Part shown: piece after piece, positions 56,165 to 64,000 of the stretch
Numbering within the stretch: the first letter of the stretch is position 1
Layout: every line of letters starts with the position of its first letter
Assembly (NCBI GenBank): GCA_004194705.1
Contig: SADC01001288.1
Span: 744,001-808,000, forward strand
Origin: Ditylenchus dipsaci
Lineage: Eukaryota > Nematoda > Chromadorea > Rhabditida > Anguinidae
Direction of reading: 5' to 3'
Length of the DNA: 64,000 nucleotides
Notes under the pieces: generated by a model
The model's database searches: none
Told to the model about the DNA's origin: nothing
Seen by the model: only the letters and a program-made list of their open reading frames with translations
Program-made: the position numbers and the translations under genes

Positions 56165-56369
56165 GTCTCGGACGCAGACTCGGCCGGCCGAAAATTTCGG
56201 CTTTCGGCTCGGCTCGGCCCGCCGAAAATTTCGGCTTTCGGCTCGGCGCGCCGAAAATTTCGCTTAAGCCGAATTTCGGCGCGCCGAGCCGAAAATTTCG
56301 GCGCCCCGACAACCCTAAAGGACACCCTTAGGTCCGTTTCTTGGGTGTCGTTATATCGAGGTTTCACTG

Positions 56370-56943
56370 TAGTAGTCAAGGTGATGTAGTCAAGGGAAGC
56401 CCAAAATTTCTACAACGATTCAGTTAATGTGTTAGCGGTCATGGTAACTTATCCCCAATGATGTGCTATAGCGATTTTACAGTTGTATATGGAACGCCTC
56501 CGAATCACCTTTTATACTTATGACTTTTGGAAGGGGTAGGCGGGCAGTTGTAGGCGTGTTTTACACCGTTCTAAAGGCTCAAAAAAACTTAGAATAAGCA
56601 GCAATTCATTCTGAGTCAGTATGAGACGTGTGGTAAACTGTAGAATTATATATGGAAAACCATTTATATTCGCTTTTGATTACAGTTATTATCATATCAA
56701 AAACTGTCGATTTTGAAATTTTTCGCTTTGGGTTTTTCTTTAGGATTTTTTCGGGATTTTTCTGCTTAACGGGACAAAAAAGTCTACATCCCGTCAACCT
56801 GCCAAAGTCAGATATAAAAAAATGTTTGTTTAGACGTGTATTCCATGCTTTGCTAAACATTCACATGAAAAAAAAACGTTTTTTAGAAAATTAATTAACC
56901 AGTATCTGACCTCTTATCAAATTGAAAACTTCTAAAAGCCCAG
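56370..56943. other. No gene or repeat recognised
   Basis: Presumed 5' flank of the gene that starts at 56944. The short ORF at 56652-56894 lacks recognisable features. Confidence 0.4.
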
Positions 56944-57627
56944 ATGGACCAGGAGCATATATTGGAGCTATTGAAGGCTGGCGCTGAATCTTTTTCACTG
57001 GAAAAGCTAAAGAGCAGTCTCGACAAAGCAAGGGTTTTGTGCCCTGATCTGACCATCGGCAACCGAGCTGAGTTTGTACAAAATTGGTGGTAGCAGCTGA
57101 AGACTATCTGAATTATGATATGAAGTTTGATCAAGATCAATGCCCTAGTTTATTTATTTTTGTTAGCTTCAATGTCTAAAAAAACACATATGTTTTCAGC
57201 TGGAGTTTGGGCCGAACACCTGTAGACCAACAATACACCACCAAAGAAGAAGTGGATGGTATGTAGGTACCAATTTTTCAGCTACTAATAACTTTCTTTT
57301 CAGCTCTGTTCGAGATCTACCAGAAAGAAATGCTGACTTTTCACAAAAGGAGATCCAAAGACAAAGTGGTTTATGTGCCATCGACAAGCTTATTGATTCC
57401 ACAGTAAGCAATTTTTTAATTTTAGATAATGTTTTATTCTGTTCGTTTTTTTTCAAAAAATGCCTGCTTATTTCTGAAAAATGCCCGATAATTCTCTATT
57501 TACACTTTTCTCTATACTTTTGAATTAAATTTAAACTTTTTTATTTAGGAAATCACTGATGAAGACATCAAGGATTGGAGCTAAACTAATGGTGAAAATA
57601 GAAAATTCAAAAGTTACCCAAAACTAA
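56944..57627 (+). CDS. Unrecognised four-exon gene
   Basis: Exons 56944-57086, 57200-57258, 57304-57403 and from 57549. The ATG follows an AAAGCCCAG acceptor directly, which could be a trans-splice site or an internal exon. The first three exons join in phase without correction: MDQEHILELLKAGAESFSLE opens a helical N-terminus, then NRAEFVQNCWSLGRTPVDQQ and KEEVDALFEIYQKEMLTFHK, then a basic stretch RRSKDKVVYVPSTSLLIPQ. In the phased frame the last exon runs to a TAA at 57625. One base earlier gives EITDEDIKDWS and a stop at 57584, which looks more protein-like and may mark another indel. Soluble, mostly helical; no domain was recognised. It is the only multi-exon gene here without an obvious frame break in its first three exons. 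Confidence 0.6.
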
Positions 57628-57974
57628 TTTGTCCGCTTTTACCGCTCTTAGATGGTCAGAACTTCTTAAAGGCGCTTTTTAAATTTATTTTCGTATTCGT
57701 CAAAGTTCGCCTTGTCAACTTTTTAGTATAATTGAAAAAGCTCAATTTTAGGCGAAGTTTAGTATATCAACTCCTCCCAAAAAGCTGTTTTGGACTAATT
57801 TCTAACTAATTTTGTGTGTTTTAGGGCCTGAAACGTGTAGAAATGTTTTTACGTGCATGACGAAAAATTCTGAAAAAAATTTTGATTAAATTTTGAGTCT
57901 TTGTCTTGGGGGCTAAGGTTAACGGTACGGGAGGGTAGCTGGATATTATATTGTTTTATGTTTTTCTCCCTAGA

Positions 57975-58165
57975 GTTTGGCGAAAAAAGCTCCTGTATGC
58001 ATTTTTTGACCAAGAGTACTTCTCGGAATCATGTCTAAGGTAAGTGAGTGCGCGCATCTCTAACTCTCAAGCCCCTGCGCCGCCGAAGGGCTTGGGTTTA
58101 GATGCGCACAACCACATACCTTAGACACAAATCACTCGAAAGTGACTCTGGATGCATGAAAAAAC
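57975..58165. repeat. Foldback shared with 19205-19405
   Basis: Shares GCGCGCATCTCTAAC, AAGCCCCTGCG and GTGACTCTGGATGCATGAAA with the core of the repeat at 18985-19515. Both fold on the GC-rich centre. Confidence 0.6.
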
Positions 58166-58944
58166 ATACGTACCAGATACAAACCTTTTTTCAGAGTTTC
58201 TTGAAAGTTGGGAAAAGTTTTTGGAATTGTTGGTATACCGAACTTCAGCCCAATTTTATTTCAGTGCCCAAGTTAATTGTGTTGAAAATATTCAGATTAT
58301 CAGCTCATGAAATGGCAGAAATTATGAAAAATTCGAAATTTGAGCTGATGGTTGTCTAGAAGCGGTTAAATTGCCAAAAACATCCTTCAGTTTTGTTCGT
58401 GTTTGAACAATCCTTAAAACTGTTGTTATAAAAGTTTTATTTTCTATCAAAAATGTTAGTTTGAAAATCTGAGCTAACAAATAAAACACGATACAGAAAT
58501 AGAAACCTTTCTTTTTTTAGAAATACAAACCTTTCCAAATCATTTATAATTATTTTCCTAAAGTATTGGGTCTTTTTATTTTTCAATGAACGTGTGTTGC
58601 GAAATATTTTTTTATATTGTAACACTTTTATTTTAATGCTACAAAACTGAGATCTTTTTGCTTAATAAATTTAAAAAGTTATTGAGATTCGCAATAAAAA
58701 CCTTTTTGTTGATAACAGAAAGATAGAAAATTGCACAAAAAGCACAGAAACATAACACAGGACTCAGTTAGACATTGAAAATCTGAATGTTGAAATATGG
58801 ATTTTTGGAAAAAATCAATTTCTTGAAAAATGACTAAAATGAAAGTTTTTGCCAATTTTTCGGATTTTGGTTATTTTTTTCTTTTTTTTTGATTTTTTCC
58901 AAAAGCTATATCTCAACATTCAGATTTTCAAAAAAAAAAAATTG
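58166..58944. other. No gene recognised
   Basis: AT-rich. The short ORF 58102-58359 overlaps the repeat and is not supported. Confidence 0.4.
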
Positions 58945-59195
58945 GCGCTAGTAGCGAATACCCCCCCCCTCCAAGCATCCGACCTTATAAAATTGCTGTA
59001 ACTACCCTTGCAAACAACAAGTTTAGGCTTAGTCCTTAGGCTTGGGGTAGGCCAGCGTACGGAAGTTGTGACTACTGAAGAGTTTGCGCACATTTTCCGG
59101 GGTCTGGGACATTAATTTGGGTATTTTTTACTAAAGTAAAAAAAGTGAAAATCGTTGGGGGGGGGGGGGGGTATTCGCTACTAGCGTCAAAAAAT
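58945..59195. repeat. Foldback with GCTAGTAGCGAATACCCC ends
   Basis: The complete copy of the family also seen at 42800-43030 and in part at 665-880 and 18080. The ends GGCGCTAGTAGCGAATACCC and GGGTATTCGCTACTAGCGTC are inverted. The interior has GGTAGGCCAGCGTACGG. Confidence 0.65.
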
Positions 59196-59712
59196 TTATC
59201 TAACATGGGTTTTGTAGCGCTTGAGCTGCGCTACAATATGGTGCTAAGAAATTATTGTAACTCTTGAAACTTTATTTAAATTTTTATCAGTTAAAGTGGT
59301 GAATAGGCTTGTTAACTTCCTAAAATGACACAAGTGTTTGATGCCAAATGGTGACTTATCTAAAATAATCAAGCTAAGTTGAATGCGCCATTTGACAGAA
59401 ATAAGCGAGACTACAACCCTGTATCTTTGGAATTTTTGACTTGCAATATTTCTGTTTCAAAATATGAGCCCAAAAGTCCGTCAAGAACTTTTTTTCCATT
59501 AGTTAAATAGCAAATCTGACATTTATGACTAATGATATTTTTACGTTTATTATGTTTGCCATCATCAGATTTGAGATTTATGAAAAAACTTTTTTTTCCG
59601 AAATTTCACCTTGGTATGCCGTTACATCTTGAAGATTTTTGAATTTTTACCAAATTTTTAATTTCAAAATTTCCCTTTTGTGACTTAAATATTGACTTCG
59701 ATCATTCGATCA

Positions 59713-60025
59713 GGGGCATGCTCGCCGCCGATGGGAGTATTGTGAAAGGCGGGTAGAAGGTCAATTCAAACGACAATTAAAAGTTCGCATTTAGGTAAGA
59801 GTCAAGAAAAAGTGCTGCTTTAAGCCGGAATCGAGCCGACGACCAACTTATACAGTACTCCGCCGCTTTACCACTGATCCACCCATATTGTTGGGTGATG
59901 CAGGTGTGTTTCATTAGTTATCACAAAAAGGTACTCGATAAATTTCCATTTTAAAATAATTATTTTTTGAATTGACCTGGTACCCGCCTTTTGAAATATT
60001 CCCGTCGGCGGCGAACATGCCCTTC
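59713..60025. repeat. Foldback with a tRNA-like sequence inside
   Basis: The arms are GGGGCATGCTCGCCGCCGAT and the mirror of GGGCATGTTCGCCGCCGAC. The interior carries a minus-strand tRNA-like stretch (59826-59892). Confidence 0.6.
59826..59892 (-). other. tRNA-like sequence, possibly tRNA-Tyr derived
   Basis: The minus strand reads GATCAGTGGTAAAGCG (D-arm like) and a loop containing CTGTATA (GTA anticodon possible). GTCGGCTCGATTCCGGC then forms a complete T arm. The acceptor stem does not pair (the 3' side is TTAAAGC), so it is read as a tRNA-derived relic and not a working tRNA gene. Confidence 0.4.
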
Positions 60026-60048
60026 AATCGATTAGTCATTATAAATAG

Positions 60049-60425
60049 AATAAAACGGAAATATGCCACGTTCTGGAGAAAAAGTGCCACGTTTTTGTGA
60101 AAAACGTGCCACGTTTTTTTCAAATTTGCCTAGTTTTGCACAGATATGCCTGATTTTATTGGTCGCTTTGTTTCCAAGGACATATCAATAGCAAGCTAAT
60201 GGTAATCTTCAAACTTTTAGGTGTAAATCATTGATTTGTCTGAGGAACCTTATTGACAGAGAACGTGGCACGTTTTCCTAAAACGTGGCACATTTTCACT
60301 AAAACATGGCACATTTTCCTAAAACGTGGCACATTTTCACAAAAACGTGGCTGTTCGCCATCTTGACTAGAATCGAAAAAACGTGGCACTTTTTCACAAA
60401 AACGTGGCACTTTTTACGTATCGTC
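60049..60425. mobile_element. Element with AACGTGGCACATTTT tandem arms
   Basis: The arms are tandem AAACGTGGCACATTTTC-like units, inverted. The borders are a 12-base direct repeat, CATTATAAATAG (60037-60048 and 60426-60437), of which 8-11 bases may be the true target duplication. Confidence 0.65.
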
Positions 60426-60807
60426 CATTATAAATAGCTGCAAAGTCTTATCTAAGTCAAAGAAAGAAAATTTTGAATTTAAAGTTTTGGCAGGAACTCA
60501 AAAAATTTTAAAAATGTGAGGGGGACCAATGCAATTTCGCATTTTTTTTAAATCCCAAATCTGGTGATGCAAACATAGTAAACATGAAATAATATTATTA
60601 GTCATAAATATAAGATTTGTTATGTAGTTGATAAAAAGTGAGTTTCAGGGGACTACGAACTTTGTAAACAACCCAATAGTACCAACACGTCTTTTATCCC
60701 CGCGTCTATTATTTTTTACCATTTTTTCGCTGTCACGGATGATCCAGATCGTGGACATCTAATCCTTCACTGAATAGATTCTCTTTCTGCCTTTCGATAC
60801 ATGGTAC

Positions 60808-61044
60808 AGCAAATCGATAAATTTATCGATTTCGATAAAATTATTTTTCGGCTATTTGTTGAAAAAAATATGCAAAATGTTTGCAGATTTTGGTGAATTT
60901 TGGTAAATTCGTGCACAGGAACAATTCTCCTACGCGAATTTACAAAAATTTATAAAATCTGCAAAAAATTTTCACATTTTTTCGAACAAACAGTCGAAAA
61001 ATAATTTTATCGAAATCAATAAATTTATCGATTTGCTGCACATG
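60808..61044. repeat. Palindrome with AAATCGATAAATTTATCGAT arms
   Basis: The left arm GCAAATCGATAAATTTATCG and the mirrored right arm; the centre is near 60920. The arms are themselves rich in ATCGAT. Confidence 0.6.
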
Positions 61045-61339
61045 CTTTGATATCAGAATATCCACTAAAATCTTATATAATACGTGTAAAGTCGACTGTA
61101 GTTTTGAATCGCATGAATTTAAGGACGCTTGTGCAAGCTGTCTGACGCCTTCCCAAAGTAAAGGCCATAAAATTATCTCAGAACTTAAAACTCCTCGGAC
61201 CAGTGATGGGTAAATGGGTAATTTTCGCGCCAAAACCGTCCCGGGTCCCGAAGCAAACCAAGTCACTGCCTTGCCCCACGCCACGACTTGGGGAGGTGCG
61301 GGGGCGACCACTGTGTTCCGGTCTTTCAACCCTCCCCTC

Positions 61340-61716
61340 TTTTTTTAAAGCATAGGGAAAAACCATCTAGGTTTGAACCATTTAGGTTATTTATTTAGGT
61401 TAAACCATTTATGTTGGCGCAGTGGATAAGCGACTGTTTTCCAGGCCCCAAAATGGTGCACAGGCTCGAACCCACCTGGTGGCACGCTATTTTTTCAACT
61501 TGGTTGACCATTGTCTAGGTGTAATTGAGGTCGCTTATCCCGAATCTGGCGCCACAAAAGTCGACTTACGCGGAAAAATCGGTTAAAGAAGCCGAAATAA
61601 TTTGCATGCCACCAGGTGGGTGGAACCTGCGCACAATTTTAGGCCGTAAAACACAAAAGCTTATTCACTGAGGGTCCCTTTTTGCAAACCTAGGTAATTT
61701 TTCCCCTTCTTTCAAA
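61340..61716. repeat. Foldback with two convergent tRNA-like arms (copy 5)
   Basis: The left arm has TTGGCGCAGTGGATAAGCG and CAGGCTCGAACCCACC. The right arm has a decayed box B (GGTGGGTGGAACCTGCGC) and TTATTCACTGAGGGTCC in reverse. The left flank has an extra CCATTTAGGTT duplication. Confidence 0.65.
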
Positions 61717-64000
61717 GAGATTACGGTGTATAATAAAATCAAGGATTTCTTTTCTTATTTCAGATAATTTATAACTTTTCCCTAAGGATTTATAGGTTTG
61801 CACAAACCTGCACAGCATATTTCAACAATATATTATGCCAGAAATTGGCATTCACCCACCCAATAATCTATGTTTGCCCCTGTTTGATAAATGTTATTAC
61901 AAAGCAAAAAGAAGGCCGAGTATGTCAGCTGTACACCAAATTACAGCTTTGTTTTGCCTTTATTTGACCAATACAGCCGAAACAAATTCCAATCAAGCTG
62001 CAATCCAATGCGTTTATCGGTTATCTAACAGCTGTTCTGACATTCTTTTTCCTATTTTCAAAACCATTAAATGGCTGCAATTGATGTTTTCTTTCTATTC
62101 AGGTCACCAAGTCTCTGCAAAAAATTACTTTGTTGCGCCTATTTCGCATTTTTTGTATTTTTAAGTTTTTCAATTTTTCTGTTCTTCCAAACTCTAACTA
62201 AAATCTTAAAGGGAGTATTTTTGTAACGTAAAAAGTGGGAAGCCAATTCACTGCGCTACACATGTAGATCTTATAGAAAAATTCGTAATTTGTAACAGGT
62301 ATAAATAAAATTGCTATCCAGGTACTCTTTTTGGATCTACAGTCAACTCTCGATACAGTGTACCCTCGATATAGTGTAGATCTCGATATAGTGTATATTT
62401 TTTGAACCTCATTTAGTCAGCCCTAAGCCAAACTGGCTTAAAGTGTACCCTCGATATAGTGTAACCTCGATACAGTGTAGATTTTTTCTGGCCCCCAGCC
62501 TACACTATATCGAGAGTTGACTGTATATGTGCTGGGGTTGCTGCCGAAAAAAAAACTGCCTTGGTTCCCTGTTGATTGTTCGAAATTTTTTGTGGGGACC
62601 AAGGCAGTTTTTTCGGGGGCAACCGCAACACATATAGAGCCCTCTTTTTATTGCTTCATCGACGTGGGCCTTCACACCAAAATATGAACCTTTTGTAACT
62701 TCTTCAAATTATTTTTACCCAATTAGCGAATTTCATGTGCCTTCAATCACTGAATTTTATATAAGAGCAAAAAATATGATTTTTACCTCACGTTTGGCTT
62801 GATTTTTTCAAGTCTTTCTGAAACATCAAAACATATTTCATTAGTACAGTCTAACTTTTCTAATTTGGCGCCTTTCAGGACCGAACAAAGATGCCAGTTC
62901 ACCCCGAAGCCAGTTTGCCCCACTTTTTTGGCTCCGGCTTACCACTTTTTTCCCTCTCTAATAAACGCCCCCTTTTGACTAGAATTTTCAAAGTTAAGGG
63001 TTGGTCTTCAGCCCGGTTAGCCACCTCCCCCTGGATACGTCCTTGGCCTGAGGCGCTTAACAGAGAAAATACAGTAGGCGCAGAATAAGCCACCGTTTGT
63101 TAGCACGGACTTTTTTCTCGAGCTACAAAAAAAGTAAGAAAAACATGTCTGGTGGAATTTTTTCCTTTCAAAATAACCATTTTTTAAAGCGGGGTGAGCT
63201 GGCCTAGCCTCAATTATGAAGTTTGGGTTTTAAAAACACTGATATTATCCAACTTTGTTTGCTCAAAATTTTTTTCTTCGAAATTTTGATATTTTCCTAA
63301 TTTTTCTTTTAGCTTTGCTATTTGTTCAAAAAATATTTGGAGTGAAAATAATAATTTGGCAGTTTGGAAGTAGCAGTTTGGCTGCACTAAATAAAGTAGT
63401 GGTCCAGCTTGTCAATTGCTGCTGGCTGACTGAATGCTACCCCCTCCTCCATTTTGAATGCATCTCTTCTGCCCTCCACTTGATGATGATGGCCTTGTTG
63501 TTATGACAAGAAGGGCTTTAAGGCTGGCGAATAGATATTTTTTGAAACTGTTTCAATTTTTGGCTTTATTCAGTTAGTGTCTATCCTCGCTCTTCGGGTT
63601 CCAAATCGTCCTTTTTAAAAAGATTTTTACTTTTTACAACTCCAAATTTTTTTATTTTTGAAAATTCTCAGTCAAAGCTTTTTCTTTCGCTGAAAAATGG
63701 CAATAAGAACTAGATAAAATGACCCTTTCTTTCTCGAAAATTGTCAAAATGTCCTTTTTTGCCAATTTCCTGTTTCAAAAACTTACATTCAGAACATTGC
63801 TATAGAGATACTATGTTCATTGAGAAGATCGAAGTAACCTAATTTTCTGGAATCTAAATTATAATTTAAGAACCCTAGAAACTCTTTTCAATGCCGGCTC
63901 TCAAATTGATATAAAATATCTTTTTTAATCTTTTTCAAAAATTCGAAATTTATGCTGAAAAAATTTCAAATTTTTTGATATTTAAATGAAGATTCAACAA
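61717..64000. other. No supported gene; two small foldbacks
   Basis: 62340-62523 is a pogo-like MITE (CAGTCAACTCTCGATACAGT and mirror, TA borders). 62532-62628 is a palindrome with AAACTGCCTTGGTTCCC arms. The ORF at 61835-62164 is open for 109 codons but has no recognised domain or splice context. The remaining sequence to the window end is AT-rich with no supported feature. Confidence 0.45.

Larger units (their letters stand above)
54118..56317. mobile_element. hAT-like element, TAGGGTTGTCGG ends, 8-bp duplication
   Basis: The borders are an exact AAGGACAC duplication (54110-54117 and 56318-56325). The ends are TAGGGTTGTCGG and its mirror. The arms are tandem GGCTCGGCCGGCCGAAAATT units. It carries the next insertion at 54337. 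Confidence 0.85.
53933..56369. mobile_element. pogo-like MITE that hosts a nest of insertions
   Basis: The ends are CAGTCCAACCTCGATATAAT and the mirror of CAGTGAAACCTCGATATAAC, with TA at both borders. The left arm is interrupted at 54118 by the next element. Part of the left arm (CCCCACCACTCAATTGAAG) belongs to the 36660-type repeat. Confidence 0.75.

Noticed and set aside
1..64000. CRISPR arrays or bacterial operons
   Set aside because: The short tandem units are degenerate, lack spacers of constant length and are mirrored as inverted arms. Genes are intron-rich and eukaryotic.

Overview
This is a eukaryotic window, almost certainly from a nematode. Genes are split into short exons with GT..AG introns, many only 45-60 bases long with TTTTAG/TTTCAG acceptors, and the secreted trypsin and the organic-cation-type transporter have nematode-style sequence. 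No bacterial operon, CRISPR array or rRNA was seen. Unique coding sequence is a small minority. The rest is inverted repeats (foldback elements and MITEs) that sit in introns and are repeatedly nested inside each other.

Layout. 1.9-10.9 kb, plus: glutamine-hydrolysing asparagine synthetase in 12 exons, its introns filled with Merlin-, pogo- and tRNA-derived foldbacks. 11.1-13.7 kb: a large nest of palindromes. 14.9-16.2 kb: small unrecognised ORFs, one with a signal peptide. 19.8-26.4 kb, minus: a 12-TM major facilitator transporter (SLC22/organic cation type) in 9 exons. 27.7-32.3 kb: a mutator-like element, then a hAT-like foldback interrupted by a PIF/Harbinger-like element that encodes a MADF-domain protein. 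35.0-43.6 kb, plus: a nematode-type S1 serine protease, whose 5.9-kb fifth intron contains a FLYWCH-bearing mutator-like element and the complete importin-alpha gene on the opposite strand. 44-64 kb: mostly hAT-, mutator- and pogo-like foldbacks, including a nest at 53.9-56.4 kb, plus an unrecognised four-exon gene at 56.9-57.6 kb and unassigned coding-like exons at 49.6-50.0 and 51.3-51.6 kb.

Two themes recur. First, almost every conserved gene needs single-base indels corrected to stay in frame (about five in asparagine synthetase, one in the transporter, about a dozen in importin alpha, several in the protease) although the protein between the breaks is well conserved. Uncorrected assembly indels are the simplest explanation. 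Second, many elements carry terminal inverted repeats built from tandem copies of a short unit, a different unit in each element. Exact target-site duplications of 2, 3, 8 or 9 bases assign several of them to pogo, Harbinger, hAT/Merlin or mutator-like groups. The host genes are unrelated housekeeping, transport and secreted functions and do not form a pathway.
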